Counted from the stretch's first letter, positions 41,773 through 50,851 are shown. The stretch: DNA of 64,000 nucleotides from MGBC124762 sp048201935 (GCA_048201935.1 DBFBGR010000013.1:1-64000); one strand, 5' to 3'. Translations and numbers: made by a program. Notes: generated by a model not told the origin, from the sequence alone.

Positions 41773-44691
41773 TCAACGATCCAGCAACTCAGGGGCCAGA
41801 TTGGGAATGTAGTATGCCGAGTTCTTCTCCAGCTCCTGGTCCATGACCTCGTAGCCCAGCTTCTCGGCCAGGGTAAACCGGCCCGAGAAGAGGTCCACCC
41901 CAAGGCCCAGGGCGTCGCCGTCGATGGTGAAGCCCATAGCGGCCAGGGTGGTGGGGTAGATATCCATAGCGGTAAAGGCCCGGGGACCCTCGGCTACCGT
42001 TAGCTGGGCACGGGAATTGATGAAGCAGTTGTAAACGCCCCGCTGGGCCCAGGGGGTCTCTCCCACCACCACGTTGTCCATCCGGGGATGGTCGCCGGTG
42101 ATGACAATGACGGTGTTTTCATAGAAGGGCTGGGCCTGGCACCAGCGGATGAAATCGCCCAACTGACGGTCGGCGCAGGCGATGACGTTGGCGGCCCGCT
42201 CTCCCTTGTCCGTGGGGCACTGCTGGCAGACGTAGCCCTCGGGGAAGTGGGTGTCGGCGGTGACCATGGTCAGGTCGAAGGGCTGGCCGGACTGGGATAG
42301 CCGGGTGAGCTCGGCCTTGGCGTATTCGTAGAGCTTTGCGTCCTCAAAGCCCCACCACTGGTGGTAATCCTCGGGGATCAGGCCCTTTTCGATGGCGGCG
42401 GGGTAGTCAAAAATTTCAAAGTTACCGTGCTGGAGGAAGAAGGCGTCCAACCCGGAGAACTCCGCGTTGGAGCCCAGCAAGAGCTCGTTTTGGTAGCCGT
42501 TTTGGGCCAGCACGTCGCCGATGGTCCAAAGCCCCGCGGCGAAGTGGCCCGACCGGGCGGAGCGGCTGCCGCCGGCGGGGAGGGCAAAGTGAGCCCCCGA
42601 GGCGGTGGAGTAGAGGGCCGCCATGGTCCAGGAGGTGCCGGCGCCGGAGTAGAAGCCCCCCAGGGGCTTGTCCGTCTGGGAGAAGGAGACGTTGTCCCGG
42701 GCCAGGCGGGTCAGGTTGGGGATCAGGCTTTTCTCCAGCGCGCCGCCCTGGGCGGTGGAGCCGTAGGTGACCTCCATGCTCTCCAGGTAGATGTGCAGCA
42801 GGTTGGGCTTTTGGGCTGGGGCGGTGATGGTCACGCCCTTGGGGTCCACATAGTGGTTCTCGTAGATGGTGGAGTCCACCAGCTTGGCCGAGGCGTAGTC
42901 GGTGACGCCGTAGGCGGCGTTGGCAAAGAGCAGCGCGCCCACCAAAAACAAGCAGGCGAAGACCGCGCAGGCGTTGCGGCGGCGCAGGATCTTCCCCGCG
43001 GCGTGTTTGCGGTGGTCGCTCTCGGGCCAGGCCAGGACCTTTTTGGTCTGGCGGCGGTCCAGGACGATGAGCCCCACCGCCGCCGCCAAAGCCACCAAAA
43101 TGGGCGGCAGGCAGGACTTGAGGCCGTTGAGGTACACCTCGGCGGCGGTGCCCTGAGTGGAGCTGAAGAAGGTGCTGACCAGGCTCTCAAAGGGCGTGGT
43201 GAAGGAACGGATGCCCCAGGCCACCATCACCGTCAGCACCAGCGCCCCGGCAAAGGCGGCGAAGGTGGCGGCGTAGCCCCAGAAGGAGCCGCGGAGCCGC
43301 TGGTCCAGGCTCTTGGGGGCGTACATCTCGTCCGGGTCGCCGTTCACCGCCTCCTGGAGCCGGCCCACCCAGCCGGTGACCTTGGAGAAGTCCTGCCGGA
43401 TGGTCTGGGCGAAGCTTTTTTTCTCGTCGGTGAAGGTCCGGGTCTTCCAGGAGGAGTCGGTGCCGATGGAGTTGATGATGCCCGCCATGCGAATAAAGAA
43501 GACCATCAGGTTGAAGAAGGGCAACAGCGGCACCAGCCACCACTGTCTTCGGTAGTATTTTCGAAGCTCCGGGAACTGCTCCAAAAAGGCCAGACTGGAG
43601 AAGAAATAGAAGTATCCGCACAGGGTGTAGAGCCCAAAGAGCAGGGCGGTGGCCATCAAGATGGTCTTGCCCGAGAAGCCCAAAAACAGCATGCAGATGG
43701 TGGCCAGATACCAGATCATCCGGGGGAAGGCGAAGGTGTGGTCGTACATCAGGGTCTTCACGTTCACGTCGCTGAAGAGCTTGCGGGCCTTGAGCTCGTC
43801 GGTGCCCATGAACATCCTGGAGACCTCCAAGCTGCCCCGCTGCCAGCGCTGACGCTGGGTGTAGAGCTTGTCCAGGTCCTCGATGGGATCGGTGAGGAAG
43901 ATGGAGTCCACGCTGATGCGCACCCGCTCCTTCTGGAGATAGCGCATCTGGAAGGTGAGCTGGGTGTCCTCGCAGATGGTGTCGGTGTTGTAGAGCCAGG
44001 ACTTCAAGATGGCGCTTTTGCGGAAGGCAGAGAAGGCGCCGGAGAGGGTGTAGATGGTGTTGGTCTCGCCGGCGTAGTTGCGCCCGGCCAGGAAGGCCTG
44101 GGCATACTCCAAGAACTCCAGCCGCCGCAAGAGCAGGCCCGAGCCGGTGTATTCCTCGATCTTTTCCGGGATGGTCAAAATGGAGCCGGTGACGCAGTTA
44201 CAGGAGAGGTCGGACTCGAAGAGGTCTACCAGGTTGGTCAGGGCGTGGGGCTCCAAAAAGCCGTCGGAGTCAATGTGGACGATGTACTTGCCCGAGGAGT
44301 TGTAGAGGGCCAGGTTCAGCGCCCGGGACTTGCCCTGCTGGGCGTTGAGCCACTGCATATGAAGGTCGGGGAAGAGGTCCTGGCACTGGGTGAACACCTC
44401 AAAGGAGTTGTCCCGGCTCAGGTTGTTGACCAAAAATACCCGAATGGCGTCGTTGGGATAGGTGGAGGCGTCGATGGAGCGCAGGCACCCCTCCAGGGTG
44501 TCCGCGGAGTTGTAGACCGGGATGATGATGGAGATCTCCGGATAGAGGGTGGGGGTCTCCTTTTTCTTATAGGACTTCCTGCGCTTGAGCAGGATAAACA
44601 GGCTGCCCACAGAGGGGATGATCTCCATGACCATGGGAATGGCGATCCAGGCGGCCCAGAAGATGAAGGAGTTGAGGATGTTGAACCACAT
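41773..44691 (-). CDS. Fusion of family 2 glycosyltransferase and LTA-synthase-like phosphotransferase (XrtG-associated)
   Basis: 972 residues, starting directly after the xrtG stop codon. Residues 1-420 are a membrane-embedded processive GT2: YNSADTLEGCLRSID, DSDG near 140, CEDTQ near 240 and QRQRWQRGS near 281, then several helices. From about 480 there are five more membrane segments, and from about 630 an extracellular sulfatase-fold domain like LtaS: HIYLESME (metal Glu), AGTSWTMAAL (catalytic Thr near 684) and ITGDHPRMD (metal Asp-His near 865). The first half matches the exosortase-G-associated GT2 group I recall as TIGR03111. The combination suggests building a glycan and adding a phospho-alcohol group to it. 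Normally these are separate proteins. Confidence 0.85.
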   Translation of the reverse strand: MWFNILNSFIFWAAWIAIPMVMEIIPSVGSLFILLKRRKSYKKKETPTLYPEISIIIPVYNSADTLEGCLRSIDASTYPNDAIRVFLVNNLSRDNSFEVFTQCQDLFPDLHMQWLNAQQGKSRALNLALYNSSGKYIVHIDSDGFLEPHALTNLVDLFESDLSCNCVTGSILTIPEKIEEYTGSGLLLRRLEFLEYAQAFLAGRNYAGETNTIYTLSGAFSAFRKSAILKSWLYNTDTICEDTQLTFQMRYLQKERVRISVDSIFLTDPIEDLDKLYTQRQRWQRGSLEVSRMFMGTDELKARKLFSDVNVKTLMYDHTFAFPRMIWYLATICMLFLGFSGKTILMATALLFGLYTLCGYFYFFSSLAFLEQFPELRKYYRRQWWLVPLLPFFNLMVFFIRMAGIINSIGTDSSWKTRTFTDEKKSFAQTIRQDFSKVTGWVGRLQEAVNGDPDEMYAPKSLDQRLRGSFWGYAATFAAFAGALVLTVMVAWGIRSFTTPFESLVSTFFSSTQGTAAEVYLNGLKSCLPPILVALAAAVGLIVLDRRQTKKVLAWPESDHRKHAAGKILRRRNACAVFACLFLVGALLFANAAYGVTDYASAKLVDSTIYENHYVDPKGVTITAPAQKPNLLHIYLESMEVTYGSTAQGGALEKSLIPNLTRLARDNVSFSQTDKPLGGFYSGAGTSWTMAALYSTASGAHFALPAGGSRSARSGHFAAGLWTIGDVLAQNGYQNELLLGSNAEFSGLDAFFLQHGNFEIFDYPAAIEKGLIPEDYHQWWGFEDAKLYEYAKAELTRLSQSGQPFDLTMVTADTHFPEGYVCQQCPTDKGERAANVIACADRQLGDFIRWCQAQPFYENTVIVITGDHPRMDNVVVGETPWAQRGVYNCFINSRAQLTVAEGPRAFTAMDIYPTTLAAMGFTIDGDALGLGVDLFSGRFTLAEKLGYEVMDQELEKNSAYYIPNLAPELLDR

Positions 44692-45300
44692 TTATGTCCC
44701 GCCTCCCCCGTCGCCGTACTTGAAGACGCCCACCTTCATGCTCACGATCTGGGGCTTGGTGAAAACGTAGAAGTAGAGCAGGACCGAAAGGCCGTAGAAG
44801 ATGAAGCGCCCCACCAGAGAGTGGGCCGCGTAATAGGCGTTGGGTCCCATGAAATAGATCATCTCGCAGATGACGATGATGCGCAGGGCGTTGGCCAAAA
44901 TGATGGCCACCGTGCCCACCAGGCCGATGATGGCCCGTTGGTTGCGGGTGTAGACCCGGAAAAAGCAAAGCAGCGACAAAAAGGCCAGGATCTCGATGAT
45001 GCCCGAACACTCAAAGTCGATCTGCAGGGTCATGGCCCCCTGGGGGGACTGGATAAAGAGCACGCCGTAGCGGAAAAAGGCGGCGAAGGTGTGGGTCAGC
45101 GACCCAAAGAGCCCCGCCACCGCCGCCACCAGCCGGGCCAGGGGCTTGGTCAGCACCGGCTCCACCAGAGCGATGAGGAACAAAAATAGCCCCGCGCTAC
45201 CGATGATGAAGTGCCAGAAGTCCAGCTTGGCCCGGTCGGTGACCCGCAGGAGGTACCACCATACCACGGCCAGCGCGGCGCAGACGAGATATTTTGTCAT
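44692..45300 (-). CDS. xrtG: Exosortase family protein XrtG
   Basis: 202 residues with about six membrane helices. The exosortase triad is visible: C98 in FECSGIIEILAF, R140 in ILANALRIIVICEM and H160 in AAHSLVGRFIFYG. Exosortases are proposed to cut C-terminal sorting signals and transfer the protein to a lipid-linked carrier. XrtG is the Gram-positive type (TIGR03110 from memory). The gene overlaps the end of its likely substrate gene by 4 bp (ATGA) and is followed at once by the associated glycosyltransferase. Confidence 0.9.
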   Translation of the reverse strand: MTKYLVCAALAVVWWYLLRVTDRAKLDFWHFIIGSAGLFLFLIALVEPVLTKPLARLVAAVAGLFGSLTHTFAAFFRYGVLFIQSPQGAMTLQIDFECSGIIEILAFLSLLCFFRVYTRNQRAIIGLVGTVAIILANALRIIVICEMIYFMGPNAYYAAHSLVGRFIFYGLSVLLYFYVFTKPQIVSMKVGVFKYGDGGGGT

Positions 45301-47549
45301 TGGGCCGCGTCATTCTTGGCGCGGCGGCGCTTTTTCAGCTCCACGTAGCCCATGGGCAGGCACACCGCGCCCACCAGCAGCGCCACGCTGACGGCGGGGC
45401 CGGTGGGGGTGCCGGCGTAGGAGATCCACTGTTGGCCCAGGCGGCCCCACTGGATCTCGATGGTCTTGAAGGCGGTGTCCGCGTCCTTGTTGATGTACTG
45501 GGCTACCCGGTCCAGATAGAGCTCGAACTCGGCGTAGTCCTTCACGCCGTCCACGTGGACGGTCATCTGGCCGAAGGCGTGGGCCATGAGGTAGGCGTTG
45601 TCGGGATAGAAGACCTCGCCGGTCTCGTCGTTGTAGATGGGAGCGTCCGGCGCGGTGCGCTCGTCGAAGATGTAGAAGACGTGGTCGCCGGGGGCCAGAT
45701 GGGTGCCGTCGTTGACCACCACCGGCGCGCCGCTTTCAAAGGAGACCAGCCGGGGATAGAAGTTGCCGTCGGTGGGGTGCTCTTTGTGGCTGCGGTCGCC
45801 GTTGAAGGCCAGGGTGATGGCGTCCAGGAAGCAACTGCCCTCGTCGGCTAGGTGCTTTTCCATGTTGGACAGGGCGTAACCGTAGAGGATGTTGTCGTTG
45901 GCCCACAGCGCGCCGTGGGCGTCCCGGACCACGTCCTGGGTGCCGGGGGTGGCGTACTCGATGCGGTAGTTGGGGTAGTAGGTCCAGTCCTCGATGTTGC
46001 CGTCGTAGACGATGCCGTTGAAGCTCTTGTCCTCGTCCTTACCGGCCTGGAAGTCGGTGATGTTGGAGATGGTGGGCTCCACCATGTAGAGCCCGAAGTC
46101 GAAGCTCTCCATGTGGGTGGGCAGCTTGCTGGCGGGGATGGCGATCTCCCACATATGGGGCGCGCCGGCCCAGTCCTTGTTGTTGACGGCCACCTGGGCG
46201 TCGTTGACGCCGGCGATGGTCCCCGCCCGGGTGGGCTGGATGAGCAGCTCGCCGCCCAGGTCGGTCTTAATGGCGAACTGGCCATTGCCGTTGGGACCCG
46301 CGTTGGTAACGCTGGCCCAGTCCCCCACCTGGATGCTGGGGTCATAGTCGGCGGGGGCGCCGTTGGCCACCAGCAGGATGTAGATCATATCCCCGTCCCA
46401 CATCACCGAGACCTGGTCCACGGTGTTGCCCTGCTTGGGGTAGCCGTTCACGTCCAGGGTGTCGTCGATGTCATAGCGGGGCACGGCGTCCCAGTCGGAG
46501 AAGTCGCCGTCGATGGTGATGCCCTGGTAGCTGGCGTTGGGGTCCACTACCTTGGGCTCCTTGGAGACAGCGGGCTCGTCGGTGACAGGGGCCTCCACGC
46601 CGTCCAGCAAATAGATGTCCTCCGACTCCAGGGTCACGTTGCCGCTGGAGAGGATGAAGCGGGTATCCTTGAAGAAGCTGTCGGGCACAAAGCCCTCCAT
46701 GCGCACGCTGCCGCCGTCGTTGATGACGGTGAGGGTGGCCCCGGGGATGGGGAAGCCGCCCTCGTTGAGCAACCGGGTGCCGTCGGCGATCCACGCCTGG
46801 TAGCCAATGGCGTCGCTGGAGTTGTTATAGTAAGTAATGCCAAGCTGGGCCTGGCCCTGGTCGTTCTCCATGTAGACCCAGTAGCCGCCCTCGCCCCGGG
46901 CGACGCCCCAGCGGCCCATCTGCCAGTCGCCGCCGTTTCTCAGCCCGATCTCATCCCAGTCCAGGGTGAAGCCGTCATCAGCCACGTCGGGCTGGTCGTC
47001 GGGCTCGGCCACGGCGGAAGAGGCCGTGGGGGCCTGGGTGGCGGGGCTGTCGGTCTCACTCGCGTCGGCGGGGTCCTCCTCCACCGCCACGGCGGCGGAA
47101 CGGCTGGGCTGGCGCGGCGCGGTGGAGACGCTCACGGTGGTCTCCAACTGGATCTCGTCCTGGACCGGCTGGGCCGAGGGGGCCGGAGTCTCGGCGGCGG
47201 GCTCGTCCACCGTGGACTCGTCGGCAGGGGTCTTCTCGTCCTCCGCCGCAGGGACCTCGTCCTTGTCGGGGGCCGTTTCCACAGCGGGAGCGTCGTCCAC
47301 GGCGGGGGTCTCCGCCTTCACCGGCGCGTCGGGCTCAGAGGCGGAGGGCGTTTCCTTGGCGGGAGGGGTCTCGGCCTTGACTGCGGGAGCCTCGTCGTTG
47401 GCGGGGGCCTCCACGGCGATGGGAGCGGTCTCCGCCACGGGGGCGGCGGTCTCCTCGTCGGCCAGAGCGGGCACAGCCAAGAGACCGGCCAGCATCACCA
47501 GGCTGAGCAGCCCGGCAAAGGTTCGGCGCGCAAATTGAATTCGTTTCAT
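45297..47549 (-). CDS. Surface protein with Firmicu-CTERM-like sorting signal (likely XrtG substrate)
   Basis: 750 residues; ATG after GGAGGTCG. A signal peptide (about 1-30, RTFAGLLSLVMLAGLLAVPA) is followed by about 160 residues of Ala/Glu/Pro/Thr/Asp-rich low complexity, likely an extended stalk or glycosylation region. Then come beta-rich domains with two carbohydrate-binding-like segments (YQGITIDGDFSDWDAVPRYD and NGIVYDGNIEDWTYYPNY, a repeated xDGxxxDW motif). The C-terminus has the tripartite sorting layout: GTPTGPAVS, a hydrophobic helix, then ELKKRRRAK. This is the Firmicu-CTERM pattern (TIGR04145 from memory). It is directly upstream of xrtG. Confidence 0.85.
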   Translation of the reverse strand: MKRIQFARRTFAGLLSLVMLAGLLAVPALADEETAAPVAETAPIAVEAPANDEAPAVKAETPPAKETPSASEPDAPVKAETPAVDDAPAVETAPDKDEVPAAEDEKTPADESTVDEPAAETPAPSAQPVQDEIQLETTVSVSTAPRQPSRSAAVAVEEDPADASETDSPATQAPTASSAVAEPDDQPDVADDGFTLDWDEIGLRNGGDWQMGRWGVARGEGGYWVYMENDQGQAQLGITYYNNSSDAIGYQAWIADGTRLLNEGGFPIPGATLTVINDGGSVRMEGFVPDSFFKDTRFILSSGNVTLESEDIYLLDGVEAPVTDEPAVSKEPKVVDPNASYQGITIDGDFSDWDAVPRYDIDDTLDVNGYPKQGNTVDQVSVMWDGDMIYILLVANGAPADYDPSIQVGDWASVTNAGPNGNGQFAIKTDLGGELLIQPTRAGTIAGVNDAQVAVNNKDWAGAPHMWEIAIPASKLPTHMESFDFGLYMVEPTISNITDFQAGKDEDKSFNGIVYDGNIEDWTYYPNYRIEYATPGTQDVVRDAHGALWANDNILYGYALSNMEKHLADEGSCFLDAITLAFNGDRSHKEHPTDGNFYPRLVSFESGAPVVVNDGTHLAPGDHVFYIFDERTAPDAPIYNDETGEVFYPDNAYLMAHAFGQMTVHVDGVKDYAEFELYLDRVAQYINKDADTAFKTIEIQWGRLGQQWISYAGTPTGPAVSVALLVGAVCLPMGYVELKKRRRAKNDAAQ

Positions 47550-47616
47550 GGACAACGACCTCCAAATCTCTTGCCGGGATGGCCCGGCGGCGATCAGATC
47601 TGCCAGGGGTGGGGCT

Positions 47617-48717
47617 CTAAAAGACCCAGCGGCGCTGGATCTGGAAGCTGAGGAGGAACAGGACAAAGTCCACCAGGATCTTCCACGCCGTCAGCGGTCC
47701 GGGGAGGGCCAGGTGGCCGATGAGGGACACCAGTGCGGCGCTCAAAAGCACCTGGACCACGCAGAGGATAAAGTACCGAAACCCGCTGCGGGCGACGTTT
47801 TTCTTGCTTTGGAACACGGCCTTGCGGTTGAGAAGATAGTTGACGGTGGCCGAGATCACCCGGGCCAGCACCGTACACACGAAGACCAACGCGCTGGCCG
47901 CGGCCGCGGGGGCCAGGAAGCCGGAGACCAGCCGGGGGAAGAAGCCGGGGAAAATGAGGTAGTAGAACAGCGTAAAGAACAAAATGTCCACCACGAAGCC
48001 CGCCACCGATGCCGCGCAGAACTTCAGCAGCAGCGCGTAGATGCGGAAGGAATCCAGCAGAGGATTAAAGTGGGAGGACTTGTTGTCGTCCAGATAGACC
48101 GTCTGGATGGGCACCTCCCGGATGGGGACCTCCTGGGTGCGGGTCTCTAACAGCATATTCGTCTCGTACTCAAACCGCTCGCCCGAAACGTCCAGCATAT
48201 GGAGCATAAAGTCCCGGGAGATGCCCCGCAGGCCGGTCTGGGTGTCGGTGACGCCCACGCCGCAGAGAAAGCGCATGACCGAGCGGGTGATGCGGTTGCC
48301 GTTGCGGCTTTTGAAGGGGATGCCCTCGGCGTCGAAGTCCCGGCAGCCCAGCACCAAAGCGTCAGGCTGGTCGGCCAGGGTCTGGGCGCAGGCGACAATG
48401 TCGTCCACGGTGTGCTGGCCGTCGGCGTCGGCGGTGACGCAGCCGATGGCGGCGGGGTAGTGGGTCAGGATGTAGTTGAAGCCGGTCTTCAGTCCCCGGC
48501 CCTTACCCAGGTTCTTGGCGTGGACCACCACGTCGCAGCCACGGTCCGCCGCCTGGGTGAAAATGCCCTTGTGGTCTTGCCCGCTGCCGTCGTCCACCAG
48601 CACGATGGGCCCGGCCCAGCGGCCCTGGAGCCGCTCCAGCAGCTCAGGGAGCCGTTGGTTGGGATTCAGCGCGGGGATGAGCAATACCACCTGGGCAGGA
48701 GAACGGTTCTCGTCCAA
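47617..48717 (-). CDS. Polyprenyl-phosphate sugar transferase (DPMS-like GT2) fused to GtrA
   Basis: 366 residues. The TTG at 48717 is chosen because GGGAGGG lies six bases before it; an ATG eight codons upstream has only a weak site. The first 220 residues are a GT2 of the dolichyl-phosphate-mannose-synthase kind (LLIPALNPNQRLPELLERL, VDDGSG, VTADADGQH, GLRGISRDFM); the last 130 form four GtrA-type membrane helices. Such fusions make and flip polyprenyl-phosphate sugars for surface glycosylation. It is the first gene of the XrtG operon and would provide the sugar donor. Confidence 0.87.
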   Translation of the reverse strand: MDENRSPAQVVLLIPALNPNQRLPELLERLQGRWAGPIVLVDDGSGQDHKGIFTQAADRGCDVVVHAKNLGKGRGLKTGFNYILTHYPAAIGCVTADADGQHTVDDIVACAQTLADQPDALVLGCRDFDAEGIPFKSRNGNRITRSVMRFLCGVGVTDTQTGLRGISRDFMLHMLDVSGERFEYETNMLLETRTQEVPIREVPIQTVYLDDNKSSHFNPLLDSFRIYALLLKFCAASVAGFVVDILFFTLFYYLIFPGFFPRLVSGFLAPAAAASALVFVCTVLARVISATVNYLLNRKAVFQSKKNVARSGFRYFILCVVQVLLSAALVSLIGHLALPGPLTAWKILVDFVLFLLSFQIQRRWVF

Positions 48718-48774
48718 GCCGCTCCCTCCCTTCCAGCTCATTTCTCTCAAAAAGGGTATAAAGATACAACTGTT

Positions 48775-48803
48775 ATTATATATTGTGCTGGAAGGAAATG
48801 CAA
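48775..48803 (-). promoter_or_regulatory. sigma-A promoter of the XrtG operon
   Basis: Minus strand TTGCAT, 17 bp, TATAAT. No other promoter is obvious in the operon and most genes in it overlap or nearly touch, so all seven probably depend on it. Confidence 0.8.
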
Positions 48804-48844
48804 GGGCTTTACGAACAATTTGAAATATTTTTTATGGAAACTAC

Positions 48845-48873
48845 TACACATTTCCAGATAGATGTGATACAAT
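48845..48873 (+). promoter_or_regulatory. Putative sigma-A promoter of the Hpt/HD-GYP operon
   Basis: TACACA, 17 bp, TACAAT, about 50 bp before the Hpt gene. Confidence 0.5.
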
Positions 48874-48924
48874 AGCAGAAAATCCCGTCCCCTTTGGCCG
48901 GGGACGAAGGGTAGGTGCTTTTGT

Positions 48925-49278
48925 ATGACCTTACAGGAATGTTATGCCCAGATGGGCGGCAGCTATGACGAGGTGATGGGGCGGCTGCGCTCCGAGGAGC
49001 GGGTGGCGAAGTTCCTGGGTCTGTTCCAGGCCGACGAGAGCTTCCAGAGCCTTGCCACCGCCATGGCCGCCAGCGATTGGCCCACCGCCTTTCGCGCCGC
49101 CCACTCCCTCAAGGGCGTGGCGCTGAACCTGGCCCTCACCGACCTGGCCCGGTCGGCCTCAGACCTCACCGAGTGTTTACGCCCGGGCGTTCCGGCCCAG
49201 GAGCCGGGGCCGCTCTACGCCGCGGTGGAGGCGGACTACCAAAAGACCATCGCCGCTATCGTTGCCCTGCGGGGATAG
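48925..49278 (+). CDS. Stand-alone Hpt (histidine phosphotransfer) protein
   Basis: 117 residues, all helical. The phosphorylatable His is in FRAAHSLKGVALNLAL, the HPt signature. It would relay phosphate between a hybrid sensor kinase and a response regulator; the obvious partner is the next gene, 31 bp downstream. No histidine kinase is in the window. Its ATG follows a purine-rich GAAGGGTAGG. Confidence 0.88.
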   Translation: MTLQECYAQMGGSYDEVMGRLRSEERVAKFLGLFQADESFQSLATAMAASDWPTAFRAAHSLKGVALNLALTDLARSASDLTECLRPGVPAQEPGPLYAAVEADYQKTIAAIVALRG

Positions 49279-49309
49279 AGTAGAGAACGCGACAGGAGAC
49301 GTGGAATTT

Positions 49310-50833
49310 ATGGACAATCCAGCCAAGAACAAACGCACCATCCTCATCGTGGACGACACCGCCTTCAACCGGGAGCTGCTGGGCGATATCCTGTCTCCGG
49401 ATTACAACATCCTGGAGGCCTGCGACGGCGCGGAGGCCGCCGCCATCCTCCAAGAGCGCTGGACGGAGATCGACCTGGTGCTGCTGGATGTGGTCATGCC
49501 CAAGACCGACGGCTTCACGCTGCTGTGGCTGATGAACAAGAACCAGTGGCTCCAGTCCACCCCGGTCATCATGATCTCCGCCGACGGCTCGGCGGAGAAC
49601 ATCGACCGGGCCTATGACCTGGGCGCCACCGACTACATCACCCGTCCCTTCGACGAGAAGACCGTCCGCTACCGTGTGCGCAACACCATGCGGCTCTACG
49701 CCAAGCAGCAGGTGCTGGAGGACATGGTCACCGAGCAGATCATGGAGAAGGAGCGCTCCAACTTCCAGATGGTGGAGATCTTGAGCAACGTGGTGGAGTT
49801 CCGCAACGGCGAGAGCGGCCTGCATGTGCGGCATGTACGGGTGTTTACCGACACGCTGCTCCAGAGCGTCCGCCGCCGCTGCCCGGAGTACGGCCTGACC
49901 TCGGCGCAAATTTCCATCATCGCCAACGCTTCCGCCCTTCACGATGTGGGCAAGATCTCCATCGACGAAAAAATTCTCAACAAACCGGGCAGACTGACCC
50001 CGGAGGAGTTTGAGATCATGAAGACCCACACCGTCATCGGCGCGCGGATGCTGGAGGAGACCCCAGGCCAGACCGACGGCCCCGACGGCTTTTTGCACAT
50101 GGCCCACGACATCTGCCGCTGGCACCACGAGCGCTGGGACGGCCGGGGCTATCCCGACGGCCTCAAGGGCGATGAGATCCCCATCGCCGCCCAGGTCGTC
50201 GCCCTGGCCGATGTGTACGACGCCCTCACCGCCGTGCGGGTCTACAAGGACCCCTTCCCGCCGGAGCAGGCGCTGAAGATGATCCTGAACGGCGAATGCG
50301 GCGCGTTCAACCCGGTGCTGCTGGAGTGCCTGGTGGAGTGCGCCGACCGGCTCAACCGTGAGCTGGAGCTGGGCGACGTGGAGCCCATGGGCAACACCGA
50401 GATCCGCCGGGTCACCAGCGAGCTCATGGAGCACGGCGAACTGAGCGCCTCCCGCCGGACGCTGACCCTGCTGGAGCAGTCCAACGCCCGCTTTGACTTC
50501 TACGCCGAGGTCACCGACGAGCTGATCTTCGAGTACGACCGCAACAGCCGGCGTCTCAAGCTCTCCAAGGAGGCCGCCCGGCAGCTGGGGCTCAAGGAGA
50601 TGGTGCTCCAGCCCGATGCCGACCCCGCCGTCCAGGCCCTGGGCGACTGCCGCGTGACCATCCGGGCCCTTTTGGACCAGACCAACGCCGACGACCCCGA
50701 CGCCGAGGGGGCCTACGCCCTCAAGCTGCCCCAGGGCCAGGGCCGGTTCTCCATCCGTATGCGCACCCTGTGGGACGGTGGGAACACCTCCTGGACCCGA
50801 GTGGTGGGCAAGCTGACCAAGATCACTAAGTAA
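49310..50833 (+). CDS. Response regulator with HD-GYP domain
   Basis: 507 residues from the ATG at 49310 (AGGAG upstream, slightly far). The receiver domain is at 8-130 with the phospho-acceptor D60 (LVLLDVVMPKTDGF). It is followed by an HD-GYP domain (about 165-350) with ALHDVGKI (H211-D212) and HHERWDGRGYPDGL from H272, all metal ligands intact, so c-di-GMP hydrolysis is plausible. The last 125 residues (about 380-507) look like a PAS-type fold (DELIFEYDRNSRRLKLS) and are not usual in this family. It is co-transcribed with the Hpt protein. Confidence 0.88.
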   Translation: MDNPAKNKRTILIVDDTAFNRELLGDILSPDYNILEACDGAEAAAILQERWTEIDLVLLDVVMPKTDGFTLLWLMNKNQWLQSTPVIMISADGSAENIDRAYDLGATDYITRPFDEKTVRYRVRNTMRLYAKQQVLEDMVTEQIMEKERSNFQMVEILSNVVEFRNGESGLHVRHVRVFTDTLLQSVRRRCPEYGLTSAQISIIANASALHDVGKISIDEKILNKPGRLTPEEFEIMKTHTVIGARMLEETPGQTDGPDGFLHMAHDICRWHHERWDGRGYPDGLKGDEIPIAAQVVALADVYDALTAVRVYKDPFPPEQALKMILNGECGAFNPVLLECLVECADRLNRELELGDVEPMGNTEIRRVTSELMEHGELSASRRTLTLLEQSNARFDFYAEVTDELIFEYDRNSRRLKLSKEAARQLGLKEMVLQPDADPAVQALGDCRVTIRALLDQTNADDPDAEGAYALKLPQGQGRFSIRMRTLWDGGNTSWTRVVGKLTKITK

Positions 50834-50851
50834 GAAGGGAAGTGTGGGCCC

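Noticed and set aside
42361..45189. 942-codon plus-strand frame antisense to the GT2/LTA-synthase fusion
   Set aside because: Same cause: biased codons of the minus-strand gene leave the complementary frame open. No recognisable domain.
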